A stretch of DNA of 64,000 bases from Pycnopodia helianthoides (lineage: Eukaryota; Echinodermata; Asteroidea; Forcipulatida; Asteriidae), in NCBI GenBank assembly GCA_032158295.1, contig CM063263.1:9272474-9336473 (forward strand). The letters run 5' to 3'. A program made the position numbers and the translations under genes. Of this stretch, positions 12,113 to 23,916 are shown piece after piece; within the stretch, counting starts at the first letter, position 1; each line of letters opens with the position of its first letter. The notes below the pieces were generated by a model. The model made no database searches and was not told the DNA's origin. It was given only the letters and a program-made list of their open reading frames with translations.

Positions 12113-13211
12113 TGGGAGGCCGACTGGGTATTTCCAAAGTTGTCACCACTCGGTAGGCGCTTCCGCAAACGTCCCCTCGTAACAATGGTTATTGTGACAT
12201 CTTTCTAAATCAACCACTAAAATCCTTGATTCTAGGAAATGATGTCGCCAATCATATGATTTTTCTCCGTGACAGCATTTCTCAACCAAGATTGTTTATA
12301 AATAGAATTATATTATTTGGTTTGACTCTTTCACGTGTGTAAAGCACTATATATACTTCCCCGAGTTCTGTGGGAAAACAAAACCACAGTCATTTTACTC
12401 GGGTGGGATTCAATATAGAAAAAAGAAACAATCGAGCTGAATACACTATTGTCCCACACCAACTTGACACATGAGTACCAGACTTATATGAATTTTAAAT
12501 TTGTTTGTCTCCAAAACAAAATATCAATAATAAAACAGAACCTAATAATATTGCAAACTTTCTCAGAATTGTTTGTGGTGATGCATCGCCCACGACCCCG
12601 TTACGTCTTGCCTGGACCATCACCTTCACAACGAGCACTGTAAACAGAGTCTTGTCACGTTTGAATTATTTATTCATTGGCTCGACCATTAGATTTAAAG
12701 GTATCATACAGAGATGGTAAGGATAAAAACATCATTGTTTAATTTTGGTTTGAAAGCTTACTGATTATGATGTTCATATTAGATCCATTTGTTCGGTGAA
12801 ATATTTCCCTCTGAAATGAAGTCCTATTCGAGAAAACTGGGTTTTTTTTAACTTAAAAAACAACAACACCGCAACGGCCGATTTCGGTTGTTACAACCCA
12901 AGTTAGGGACAATGTGTTCGAATGCTGAAAATTGTGCATGGATTTTCATTATGTTCTTCTGACTCACACATCGGATTAAGCAAACATTTCCACGCCCACA
13001 GGTTATGTTATTTCATGTATACGGTTGATTACACAAAACATGAACACTGTCCGCGACTATTTTTTTCAGCTTCACCAACCCTGTATAATGCTGACATACA
13101 GAATTTAATGTATTCTTGTTTGTAGTCGATCAGCCTCGGTTAGCATAGTACTAAGTAGTACCCCAGGGCTTGGCCATACTGTGCGCAAAGTCACACAGCT
13201 GCGTATGTTAT
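12113..13211. other. Intergenic, no gene seen
   Basis: AT-rich with short open frames only. No exon borders or domains recognised. Confidence 0.5.
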
Positions 13212-13497
13212 AGACCGTTATGCATATGACGTCATTTGTGTAGGGCGCCCTCGGCTACTAGGTCAAAAGAAGGTAGCTCATTAGCCATTTTTAGATAATG
13301 GTGGACACTATAGGAGTGCACTGTTTTGGTTTGGGTGTATACAGAGCATTTGTGCCAAACTGTGTCCACCATATTATTTCAAAATGGCTTATTGGCCCAC
13401 CCTGTGCGCTGCGCGTACATAGATGTGCGTTTTCCATTGTTGCATCATCGTTTAACCTCTAAGATGGCGGCGTGATGACGTCAATGCATAAGGTCCA
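13212..13497. mobile_element. TGACGTCA-ended MITE, longest copy
   Basis: The ends are imperfect inverted repeats: AGACCGTTATGCATATGACGTCA on the left, TGACGTCAATGCATAAGGTCC on the right. Inside is a second hairpin: ATAATGGTGGACAC (about 13296) against GTGTCCACCATATTA (about 13365). Shared blocks are TAGGGCGCCCTCG, GCGCGTACA and AACCTCTAAGATGGCGG. Other copies are at 24605, 47214 and 63799. Confidence 0.75.
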
Positions 13498-13855
13498 CTG
13501 GGACTTCAAAATACACAAAGGGTCCATGAATAGAAAACTACAATTTGTCCCCAAAAAAATTAATGGTGCGGAAAACCAGCTAACGTCCTCATCCAAGATC
13601 GGCGTTTGCCTTCACTTTCAGGATTACCTTCTAGGTCCTGCGGAACCAAACACTGTCAAATAAATAGGACACGGTATTCCGATCTTTGAGAGGAAATGTT
13701 TACGACCTGGGAAGAAGAACCAAATATTGATCACACGAATTGGAAGCATGACATCAACGCTGTCATGAGGGTCTCGGGACGTTCGCTCGACCCCACTGAT
13801 CTCATCCAAGAGCCGCTGGGATGGTAGTGATGAGCTTATACATAATTCTTGTTCA

Positions 13856-13908
13856 GGATGTAGTGATGCATGATGGGATCGATTGAACTACAGCTTGCGC
13901 AATGCGCA
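13856..13908 (-). repeat. Short interspersed repeat shared with 57612-57665
   Basis: GATGCATGATGGGATCGATTGAACTACAGC followed by GCGCAATGCGC is the reverse complement, with a few changes, of the stretch after 57612. It is probably the end of a larger repeat. Confidence 0.55.
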
Positions 13909-14289
13909 CACTCACAACACGATAAAGCATGGATAGTGTAAACGATCTCTTTTGAAAACAAAGTAAGAAGAATGTTGCGATCGTAGGCAAAGAATGACAA
14001 TGCTTATTTGCAATGTGTTTATTACACGATAGAGCTTCATTATTATTGATAGAGGTTGAATCTTTTGTAAACAGGAAGAGGTGACCGGGAGTTGTTAGGT
14101 CGGGGAGAATGATCAAAATACGCATGTGTACGTCAGCCCATTCCAGAGTCTTCGGATAGAGGCCCTGGGGTCGAGCGATGAGCGAATAGATGACGTTGAA
14201 AGAGTTTAGCACCACCCCCTGTCATCAGTTGTAAACCTCACTGACACCACAAGTTAAACAAATAATAATAACCATATAAATATAGCATG

Positions 14290-14545
14290 GTCTTATTTAT
14301 TTACTCATCCAACAGCGCAATCGTCAATAACAGGATGATGTATAGGAACAAGGAAATGTTCAGGTTGTTTTAGATGTGGGAGGAAAACCCCAAAAATGGG
14401 TAAAAAACCAAACCCAATCAGGTAGGGACTGAAAACCCAATCCACGTGCAAGGCTCCATGTCCGAGGTGGGATTCGCACCGGGGACCACAGAGGTGAAAG
14501 GCAGGGAAAGAAACCACTGAGCCAACTAGACCCCCAGCCTGATTC
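14290..14545 (-). mobile_element. tRNA-derived SINE, second family, reversed
   Basis: Read on the minus strand it starts with a tRNA-like head (GTTGGCTCAGTGGTTTC, then the B-box-like GGTGCGAATCCC) and continues through TGGATTGGGTTTTCAGTCCC and a GGGAGGAAAA-complement body to an A/T-rich tail. A related copy is at 33600-33925. Confidence 0.65.
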
Positions 14546-14591
14546 CCAACTTACTCTATATTTCTCAAATTACAACCAATTCAAAACTGAG

Positions 14592-14645
14592 AATTTGCAC
14601 CGGGGACCACAGAGGTGAAAGGCAGGGAGAAACCACTGAGCCAAC
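14592..14645 (-). repeat. Duplicate of the SINE head
   Basis: GCACCGGGGACCACAGAGG and the following AAACCACTGAGCCAAC repeat the segment at about 14477-14526, so a piece of the SINE head has been copied about 115 bp downstream. Confidence 0.7.
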
Positions 14646-15116
14646 CCAAGGCCCATAACAAAGGGCACATCGTGAAACTTGTTTTTATTATGATTTACAT
14701 CGAGGAAAGTGTAGTATCTTGCCGGCCAGGAAATACTATGGAATGCACAATGTTACTCCTTTGTAACGAAGAAGAAGAAGAAGAAAACGACGTCGACTTG
14801 CTCCCTGTATATTTTGGTAGACAGTAATTTGGTGCGTGGCAAAATATCATGCGAAACAAACATATTCATGTCAAACGTATTTAATTTAACTAGGGAAACA
14901 GTTTCCATAACCAATCGTAATTGACATGAACTACGATGTGTTTGAACATAAACGAACAGTCTCGCCTCAACGCTCTACTTCTCTCGTCACACACAGACAG
15001 ATTGATTTAGGTTCTAATCGTATCTCATTTCATGGGAAAAGGGACAGGGGCCGGGTCATTATCGACCAGAACAGTGATGTTGTACTTTCACAGGCACGCT
15101 TTGTGGATTTCTTTTA
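14646..15116. other. Intergenic, no gene seen
   Basis: A short GAA run (about 14769-14786) is the only structure noted. Confidence 0.5.
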
Positions 15117-15120
15117 TTAA

Positions 15121-15494
15121 AGGAACATTACAGAATTGGTAATTGTAAAATATACTTTTGATCACAGATTTACATAAAACTTACACGGTCTAATGATGAT
15201 GATAGTAGAAAACATCCCTTGAAATATTTCTGTCTGAAATGCCATATTTGATGAGAAATGAATAAACTAATTTTCCGATTGGAGTTTATCGCTCAGTGAG
15301 CGTTTTATTCATGTGTTGAACCTATATGATTTCATGCAAATGTGTAATCGGTTTTTCACTATTTTCTCGTGACCCAGATGGCCGATCGATCTCAAACTTC
15401 TACAGGTTTGTCAGTTTATGTATATGGTGGATTACAAAGTGCTTACACTGCCAGCAACTGTTTTGTTAGCAAAAACCAATTCTGTAATGTTCCT
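15121..15494 (+). mobile_element. TTAA-flanked MITE, family 2
   Basis: Inverted ends AGGAACATTACAGAATTGGT and ACCAATTCTGTAATGTTCCT are each bordered by TTAA (15117-15120 and 15495-15498), the target of piggyBac and Kolobok transposons. The interior has no coding capacity but includes GCTCAGTGAGCG. Near-identical copies are at 26909-27294 and, reversed, 46713-47065. The transposase source is not in the window. Confidence 0.85.
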
Positions 15495-15498
15495 TTAA

Positions 15499-16332
15499 CC
15501 ATTATCTGTTTGTGTATATAGTCTTTGCCCAAGACGTTGTTTTCGTCTTCTTCTTTTATACAAGATAGATCAATGTTAGAGATATGAATTAACGACAGAA
15601 GGTGGTTTGGAGACTATTAATATTCTTCAGCCGCTGCAGTGAATTTTATAATTATGCTCTTATTAGTATGCAAATTGCAATTGTGTGGTATCATTATTTG
15701 AGGCTTTTCGACCACGGAATGCCATCCGAGTTTTAACGTGGACCGCGGGCTCCAATTAACACCCGGAGCAAGTGGATCTGTCCAATTTGTTTTGGCAATG
15801 CCGCGCTCGAAACCCGCGCAGAAAGATGTTTTATTTGATGGTGACTTCATTATCAGGGAGAGAGAGATGGGTGGGTGGGGGGGGGGGGGGGGTCAGTGCA
15901 AGGGAATAAATTACAATCTTGTTCTTTTCACTTAGTCTCCCTCCAAGGTTTTTTAATATCCAAGGTGGTTCGAGAACCGATCTGTGTCGCCTTTACGCCT
16001 GATGCTGATTTAGTGATTGTGGCAGAGAGGTTTGACAAGGTGACCTCAGTGGCCCCCTATCCATGCATTCTGGGTCTCCATGTTCATATAGCGCGGCAAA
16101 AAAAGGTCCGCTGATGAGTTCTTCGAACATGTCATTAATACAAAATACACAAATACAAACACTATGTGTGTGTGAACTTTTGGAATTTCATAATCAAGTA
16201 GTTAATACGAATTATCCTTGCCTAATGAGCCATCTTTCGACTTGGACAATAAAAATAAAATATAATTGGCTTTGGGTCAAACTGTTGAACGACAAATACA
16301 CCGTCGCTTAAAAAAATAATAATAATAATTAC
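15499..16332. other. Intergenic, no gene seen
   Basis: Contains a G run at about 15877-15892 and an AAT run at about 16314-16330. No supported exon. Confidence 0.5.
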
Positions 16333-16645
16333 TGCTATAAGGCAGGATATACTTTTGGTTATTGTCAAAGAATAGTATCCCCACTTGGTGTATCCCAACA
16401 TATACATAAAATAACAAACCTGTGAAAATTTTGGCCCATTTTGTCATCGAAGTTGTAAGAAAAATGCCTGAGAAAGGCTTCATGTGAGAAATTACCTTAC
16501 TCTCAAAAACTAAATTACTCTAGAGGAAGTCGTTTCTCACAATGTTTTATACTACCACCAACTGAACTCTCAGGAGCTCCTTACCAATTAATTTTTATGT
16601 CCAATGTATTTCTTGATTAATTACCCAAAGTATCAACTGCCTTCA
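16333..16645 (+). mobile_element. Remnant of TTAA-type element, family 1
   Basis: Recognised by AACAAACCTGTGAAAATTTTGG, TTTCTCACAATGTTTTATACTA and the GGAGCTCCTTACCAA block near the end. The ends are eroded. Confidence 0.6.
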
Positions 16646-17517
16646 ATCTTTTCCAAGACTTCAATTCCATTTTAACAGGGAAAGGATAAGGCACGCGGGC
16701 TTTTCGCAAATCCTTTAGGAAGCTATAAAAGGACGATGTGCTGGTTGCAATTATTAACGGTTACATCGTGTAGACGGGCGGTGTGATGGGCAGTGTCATG
16801 CCACCATGCTCAGTCGACTGTGAAATTAACACGATCTGTGAAAGCGGAATTTTCATTCATGTGAGACCAAGAATTATGAAATCAGACCGCTTAGGAAAAA
16901 ATATTGATTGTTTCCCGTCAACACAAAGACAATTCAGAGCAGCGTAATTATTTCCAGCCCCGTGTGTTGTAAAAATGAGAAAGTGCTGTTGTTACGCATG
17001 ATCTTACGTAATGTCATAATTGCGTGTCTTTACCCCAAACTGGAGCGTCATAAATTACGTAACTTTACGTAGAATTTCGCAGGTACGGTACGTGCGTCCG
17101 TTATTACAGCGCAAAGCCCTGGTAGCCCTGGCACTGATTGCCTTGCAGTGCACTGCACCAAGGCAATTAGTCACAATATAAACAGGCTCGTGTTTTAATC
17201 AACACCTTCACAATGTGGGCTGTAAAACCACGGGGAAAAAGCTGTAACAGTAATTCCTTTACGTCACATAACATGTCTTTCTTGGCGAAATGAACATTAA
17301 TCCAACTGACGCGACCTGAAAGAGGCAGGCCTCATCGTAATAAAAAAAACATGCGTCAAATTCTTTCTAAAGTGTGAAAACAAACTGTCAAATGTACACA
17401 AACAAACCTCTTCGGTCTCAAACGAGGGCTGTTAGTGTTATTAGAGACGGATTGAGCTCTCCAAGTCACGTGACCTAATAGTGGGTATCAAACATCAACA
17501 CATGTTCCCTTTTAGTA
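16646..17517. other. Intergenic, no gene seen
   Basis: No supported exon. A small inverted pair (TTGCCTTGCAGTG...TGCACCAAGGCAA) lies at about 17140-17166. Confidence 0.5.
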
Positions 17518-17865
17518 TGGGTTCGGTAACGTTGATTTGAGTGGGATGAGTTCAAAATGGCCGCATTAGAATATGGGATATTTTCGATTTGGTTACGCTA
17601 GTTAAAATGGGATAAATTCAATATGGCCGCACCAGACTGAGGGATTGTTTGCCCTTTGACCTCGATTTGGTTACGCTAGTTAAAATGGGATAAATCCAAG
17701 ATGGCCGCAACCTAATGAGGATTACTTTGCCCTTCAGCCTCGGTTTAGATCCGCAGATTAGAATGGGGGGGGGGTAACTTCAAGATGGCTACAACATGAT
17801 GAGGAATTATGTTGCCTTTTTTTTGACTCCGATTTGGTTCGCTGATTTGAATGGGATAGAGCCAC
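17518..17865. repeat. Tandem repeat, about 87-bp unit, four to five copies
   Basis: Each unit has GATTTGGTTACGCTAGTTAAAATGGGATAA or a variant, then AAGATGGCCGCA, then GAGGATT and TTGCCCTTTGACCTC. The two central units match best and the outer ones decay. The open frame starting at 17796 begins in the last units and is not a gene. Confidence 0.8.
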
Positions 17866-18875
17866 GAGGTCAACGACGAGAGGACAGAATCGAGGGGGAG
17901 AGTGTGCAGGTGATTATTTGTGTTTTAATACTCCGCCGTGTTCGAGGGCTCTTCTCTCGACAGCAGAGTGTGGTTCGAAAAAGACACGACGTTAATAAAA
18001 CATATGGATATAATACGGTCATCAATCGTACTCCGAGCACTCTGAGCAAACATAGTCAGGGGTGTTATCTCCAAGAATGCAAACATACGAACCCGGCAGC
18101 CTCACTTACCGGTTATTGTTCTAATGTCTGTACCTTGCAGTTTGCTTCTTTCCCGTATCATAAAATGTTTCATCTTTTAGGTTTGAAGCGTATCTTTGTA
18201 TAATATTCACACACACAAAAATTACCTAGCTTGTTATTCCTTTACGCAGGAACGAAATGGAAACCATTTATTCTTGTTTGTTTTTGTGCCACCTTAGCAA
18301 ATAAAGGAAATTATTATAAAATTAAATATGGGGAACTGGGCGGCATTAAATTTTGTTCAAATGCGCATTTATGTCAACTAATAAATATACTAATGGGGAC
18401 ACCAGCTGGAGAGGAGTAGAGAGTAGTGACAATTATGTATTTGTAAAGTATTGCCCACAAATTATTTTATGCTGACAAGGTTATCACGAAATGGTAAACT
18501 AAACCACATATGCTATGTTAATAATACATTCATCAAACGCATACACTACAACTACACAACTATAGACATATTGGACGCTAGAATAAGTACGTGCACACAA
18601 AATACACTTGACTTCTTGCATGAATTTACCACGTCCGGGGCAGCAGTTTACCTCAATGGTGTGAGTTTCCATGACGAATTAAGAATCCGTAAACGGGCAT
18701 CATCGTGAAAGTGGCTGACGTCATGCACTGGGTGCCTGGCTAATAATGGCCCCAGGCAGCTGTTTTACAGTGCAAATATGGTATCATATTATGCGCGAAC
18801 GCCAAGGAATATAGATTGGCGCCATCTTGTTAGTTGTTTCTAATCTATGTGATTCAGCAGTTGGGGACACAGGGA
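17866..18875. other. Intergenic, no gene seen
   Basis: AT-rich, with frames of up to 135 codons that show no domain and no splice support. Confidence 0.5.
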
Positions 18876-19115
18876 ACTCCGCCACCCAATGGCCCTTAAG
18901 TGATGTACCATGCCCGATATGGGGCAGAGGGTACCCCCCCCCCCACAATGTTCCCGTACTTTAACACACTATTTTTTTTTTCTTGTACAGAGGTAACCCC
19001 CCCCCCCCCCCCCCCCCCCCACTAAAATCTTCTGAAGAATTCCTGAGAGTCCAAGCACATGGCGAAGACACAATAGAGTAGGTACACCATGTCCCATATC
19101 GAGCACCAAATAACT
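18876..19115. repeat. Dispersed poly-C-containing repeat
   Basis: Contains CCCGTACTTTAACACAC, a TTGTACAGAGGTAA-plus-poly-C block and CCATGTCCCATATCGAGCACC. The same order (CCCATACTTTGACACTC, AGTACAGAAGTAA plus poly-C, CCATGCCCCGTATCGAG) is found at 25990-26175. Confidence 0.65.
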
Positions 19116-19423
19116 GTACGTCATAACATAAATGTTGAGCTACCAATGTCACCACCTGTTGGTGTGCTCATTCATCTTCGATCAGACTGCACCAAAAGGC
19201 CTTGTCTCGTTACGCCACAACAGAAGGCCGCCAATTAATACAAAGAAGCTATTAAGGGGGAATCGGCCGTGTATTGATAAACCATTGATAAACAAATGAC
19301 GGATAATCGATATTAAGGTTGACATCGTACACACACGCAGAACGTTCCAACCACCTGCATGCTTTGGATGTTGTTTAAAACGTGGGACCCCATCATAGAC
19401 CTTAAGTCCAGACTCGAATCCAG

Positions 19424-19532
19424 AATATCACCGACCCAAAACAAGACGATGTACAAAACAGATACCAGACTAACAGGGAATATCACCGACCCAAAACAAG
19501 ACGATGTACAAAACAGATACCAGACTAACAGG
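19424..19532. repeat. 55-bp direct tandem duplication
   Basis: Two units (19424-19478 and 19479-about 19532) start AATATCACCGACCCAAAACA and end CAGACTAACAGG. They are almost identical, so the duplication is recent. Confidence 0.9.
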
Positions 19533-19606
19533 CTGGTTGTTACCACTAACAGGGAGGGTATACCTTATGGTGTTTACCCCAACAAATTAATGACCATAAA
19601 AACTTA

Positions 19607-19918
19607 ATTGGTAAAGAGCCACTGGATAGCTTTTGATACTAGAAAACATTGTCAGAAACGACCCCCTTTGAAGTAATGTAAGTTTAGAGAAAGAGGTAAT
19701 TTTTTCGCAAACAAATTTAAATCTAGGAAAGGTTTCATCAGGCATAAAGCCTTCTGCATGCATCTTTAAACAACAAACAATTATATGCATCACGGCTGTT
19801 TTTTTTGTCATTATTATTCATGCAACTTACATTGATGACTAATTTATGCATGTGTTGGGATACACCAAAGTGAGGTCACTGGTCTTTGACAAATTACCAA
19901 AAGTACACCCTGCGTGGA
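19607..19918 (-). mobile_element. Remnant of TTAA-type element, family 1
   Basis: Has GATACTAGAAAACATTGTCAGAAACG, GGTTTCATCAGGCATAAAGCCTT and GGGATACACCAAAGTGAGGTCAC in family order. The middle is diverged. Confidence 0.6.
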
Positions 19919-20464
19919 ACGACAGAAGCACGAACATAATTCCTGTCATGTGTTTACATTAAACGGTGATTAAACCAAGAAAAATGGAACGTGTGACCAA
20001 TTCCTACAATTGCTACGCAAAGACAGATTATTTTTTGTGAGAAGTAAGACTCCAACCGGATTCTGAACCCGGATGTAGCTTTGCTCGATCATCAGGAACT
20101 ACCCAAATGTCTGGCTGTTTTGATATTGGGGGGAAAAAATGCTGTTTCATGAAGTCGTTCATGGTGTGGCTCAAGCACTGGCCATGAGCTGACCAACAGA
20201 CATCGTAATTTTTAAGACTAAATGTAGAATGCAAGTTCCTTACTAGGGTTTACAAGTGTTCACTTTCACCCTCAGTTTCCAAGACTCATAACTGGGGGGG
20301 GGGGGAATGCGATGGTTTGGCTCCGAGTTTTAAAGGGCAGCTTCACAATGTCAATGGTCTTTTCTCCATGTTGCCGAGATAAAAAAAATTAAAAAGTGTT
20401 CGTGCACATATTGCACGGACACCACAGAAAACAACAAAACAAACAGGCCCTCTGCAAGTTAATG

Positions 20465-20784
20465 ATCCGTAGGTAAGGAGCACTGAGGAGCTACTGATAG
20501 TATAAAACATTGTCAGAAACGGACTCTCTTTTAAGTAGTGTAGTTTTAGAGAAAGGGGAAATTGTCACCCAAAATGATAAATTTGAGAAAGGCTTCAGGC
20601 ACGAAGCCTTTCTCCAAGCATCTGAAAGCACACAATATTCCATAATAAGGGTGTTTTTTCTTGCAACTTCAAAGACCAATTAAGCCCAAATTTTTCACAG
20701 GTTTGTTATTTTAGGTATGTTGGGACAAACCCAAGTGGGGTAATAGTCTTTGACAATTACAAAAAGTATACCCTGCCTTTAAAC
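20465..20784 (-). mobile_element. Remnant of TTAA-type element, family 1
   Basis: Contains ATAGTATAAAACATTGTCAGAAACGG, a central inverted pair (AAAGGCTTCAGGCACGAAGCCTTT) and CACAGGTTTGTTATTTTAGG, ending CCCTGCCTTTAAA. Confidence 0.65.
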
Positions 20785-21160
20785 ATTGTTTGTCGCTCAC
20801 TCTCCAAAGAGTGCACCCTGCCTCTAAAAATAATGCAACCATACTGCATCAAGGTCAGTGCTTGCTCTGTCCGATCCATGCTCTGTCCTTGTCCTTGCTC
20901 TATGCATACAGCAAGGAGTTGCAACATCCAGTGAAATATTTTGTCACTTTAGAAACAAAAGTGCTTCTTGTAAAGACAAACCGGTTCTCTTAAGAAAATG
21001 AAAAAACAACACATTTTGTGCAACGGATTTCCTATGTGAACCATGAACTTTCAGCCTCAAACCCAGCTCAAAGCGTAGGCTAGCTCATGAAGTTTGGGAC
21101 ACTGTTTCCTTATTGTGTTTAGTGTAGTCGTAAACTTAATAAGAACTGAAGAAGGCTTAC

Positions 21161-21550
21161 CTTGTGCTGCTTGACTGGCTGCAAGTGGCCACATCACCGA
21201 GCATATTAACACCAATATAATCCAGAGCAGAGTTCTATTAATTCTACACGCAGTTCTGACCCCCATAGATGACTTCGAGAGAGGGTTCCTCATCCTAGAA
21301 TTGGTAAAATATCTTCCCCACTCGACACATTGTCCGGTTGCGGTGCACTCTTGTTATCAACCAGAGCACCGTACCTAGTTGATAGACTCCCCGGTAAAAG
21401 AGTATCCACACGGGACAGCCGACACGGCGGGTACGTTGCTGCTGAACACCGGTGGGGCGTAGCAGCGTCGAGTTCACGGGGACTGAACGTGCCGCCTAAT
21501 AGCCCGTCGTCCCGCACTGTGGAATCCTCAAGTTCATTCTTGCTCGCCAT
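21161..21550 (-). CDS. Candidate first exon of a membrane or secreted protein, frame broken
   Basis: Not a recognised gene. On the minus strand an ATG at 21550 sits in a strong context (GCCATGGC) and opens an 86-residue frame (MASKNELEDS...) that ends in TGA at 21292-21290. A second frame begins on the overlapping ATGA (ATG at 21293) and runs into a basic stretch, a hydrophobic segment (LLWIILVLICSVMWPLAAS) and a good splice donor (CAAG|GTAAGC, exon end 21161). A one-base indel, or an acceptor at TTCTAG|G just before 21293, would join the parts. The hydrophobic segment could be a signal anchor or a first membrane span; a degenerin/ENaC-like N terminus is one possibility, held weakly. The following exons would lie below 21057 and I could not identify them. 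Confidence 0.35.
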
Positions 21551-21559
21551 GGCCGTTTT

Positions 21560-22384
21560 TTAGCTAGAAATAGAATGTTACCTTTTCACATGTGTAGCAG
21601 GCTGCACGCATGGCTTCCCCCTCTTTCGTCTACGTAAAACTAGCTTTCAGTCACAAATCATTAGAGCAGAGCGGTGGCGCGCGCTTAACAATGTACACGT
21701 CCGTTTGAGTGGGCAGTCTTATTTTGATGACTAAAAAGACAGTGACCGCGAAATCACACGCATTATTATTATGTTTTGGGAAAAGTCTGGTTCACTCAAG
21801 ACATTTTATACCACATTATTGTGCACGTCGGTATCATGTTTCCATTTCGCCTGTAGGTGAGTTGGCTTGGTTCTGAGCATACTGGTTTATCAATCATCCG
21901 TTCAGATACCCCATTTAACCAACATACGCTTGCGAGTCTTCATCCGGTTCTACCACACTCCAGTGGTGGGAAGATATAGAAAAAAAAAACACCATAATAA
22001 ATGACAGTAACGCCATAATGTATTCCCACGTCGGTGGCTGAGGTCATCTCATTTCACGGAAGTCACAAGGCCATCCTCGCCTGTCTATTAAACAACCGTG
22101 CGCGGGACATTATTATCCCTGAGAATACAATGATCACAACAGCAGAGCCAGGCGTGTACCGACTCTCTACACACCACCGTACAGGGTACACTTGGAGTTG
22201 GACGTCATAGCTTGAGGGCCGTCACTGACAAGTGACGATGGCGAGAGAATGCTGCGTCCCGGACCACCTGCACGGTTGACTCGCGCGCGCCAATGTGATC
22301 GCCCCGTGAAACACACACATACGTCATCATTATTTTGGTTGATAGAATAGAAGCTACAAAAATACGCAGAGGGTGATGTAATAT
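21560..22384. other. Intergenic or upstream region, no gene seen
   Basis: If the candidate exon at 21161-21550 is real, this holds its promoter. No TATA box or other site stands out. Confidence 0.45.
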
Positions 22385-22433
22385 CTGTTGCCTCCATTAT
22401 ATGGTGATTTCATCACCATAGTGGAGGCAACAG
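22385..22433. repeat. Short near-perfect hairpin
   Basis: CTGTTGCCTCCA and ATGGTGAT face ATCACCAT and TGGAGGCAACAG across a two-base centre, giving arms of about 24 bp. Confidence 0.8.
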
Positions 22434-22589
22434 AAAAGAAAAGAAACAAATATGTTTGCCAGAAGGAAAGGGTAGGCGGCAAAAGTATTTTTAACCGTAG
22501 TAATTATGCCCTGTTATTTTCAAGCTAAAATGCACAACTTGTCTGTGGCATTTTTATTGTGAAAGATACAACGATCTCCATGGCAAATC

Positions 22590-23300
22590 AAGGCAGAAAT
22601 CAAACAATCAACTAAGCAAGCTAGCAATCAAGCAATAAAATCGCCTTGATCAACAAGGCATGCAGTAAGATATATGATTCATACCAGCTAGCAAGAATAT
22701 TATCCCAAAGCAAGATTGGTATCATCCAACCACTCATCCTCATTTGCACATCAAGCAAGTAAGCAAGAAAACAAGCCAGCAAGCAAACACGCAAGCAAGC
22801 ATAAAGTAAGCAAGCAATAAGTCAGTCATGCCGTTGAGAGTGACCAAGAACCAAACGGACTTTGTGTGTTGCGCTGAGCAATCACGGCTATGCAAGCAAG
22901 TCAACCGGCGGCTGGCCAGCCAACAGCCAGCCAACCGACTGACCAATATTGATTCGTCTGCCAACCAGTCAGTGAACCAATCTGTCAATCACTGTCCAGC
23001 TAGCCAGCCAGCCAGTAAGATTATATCCAATCATCGAGCTAAAACTACAGCCAGTAGCTAACCATCCAGCATTTATCAGTCGATCATCATCTAGCCAGCC
23101 AGACCAACCAACCAGCCAACCAACCAACCAGCCAACTAACAACCAACCAACCAACCAACCAACCAACCAACCAACTAACCAACCAACCAGCCAACCCAGA
23201 AGCCTTACGGTTTAAAAAGTTAGCAAGCCAGCCAGGAATATTGGCAACTTCCACCCAGCAGACCAGTCAACTTTCAAATCAGCCATAACAGTCAGCCAAT
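22590..23300. repeat. Simple repeat of CAAG, CAAC and CAGC units
   Basis: A long tract of four-base units: mainly CAAG/CAAT to 22830, then CAGC/CAAC, then almost pure CAAC near 23105-23200, decaying afterwards. Frames on both strands (cysteine/tryptophan/leucine-rich or serine/asparagine/glutamine-rich) are by-products. Confidence 0.85.
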
Positions 23301-23916
23301 CAAAATAGCCACTGAGCCAGCCACTATATTCTTTTAAGAAACACAAACAAAGCAGCTATATAAGTCAACAAAGAGGGCTTCTATCAAACTGAGCGGCACC
23401 GCACACAGGCTATAGGACACTTTAAATGGCCTACTCTCCCAACTATGGCTAGCAGCCAATTTTTCTAGCTTACTACCGGCTGCCACTTCTAAAAAACAAC
23501 AATATTCTGCATCTACGATGTACCAAGAATGGTATCAAATGTCCATCACCCATCATTAATACTCCCCCAAACTAATCCATGTAATTAGTTTTTCCTTGAA
23601 GGCAGGCAGACGGCCCCGTGGATCGAGCAGGTTTCGTCATTAACACCGAATGTAATGTGATTTCCCCCTCCCCCTCATGATTATTAATACTCAATTAAGG
23701 AAGTGATTAATATTAGGGGGTCCTTTTGTGTGCGTAATATTGATATGACCATTTCACAGCATGTGGCCATGTGAGTTTGACTGAACCACCGAGGAGGGAA
23801 GCGAGTATTTTCACTTTAATCCGGGAGAGGTCGGTGTTGCGGTATAACACAATGGCTATAGGGACGAGCACCCTGAACACGCCCCGGTCAGAATGGGCCC
23901 GGATGCAATTTTTTTT

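Noticed and set aside
17796..18203. 135-codon frame as a gene
   Set aside because: Begins in the 87-bp tandem repeat and continues into non-repetitive DNA without any domain or exon border.
22740..23166. Tryptophan/leucine/glycine-rich frames ([12 protein letters not shown])
   Set aside because: Translations of CAAC/CAAG simple repeats.
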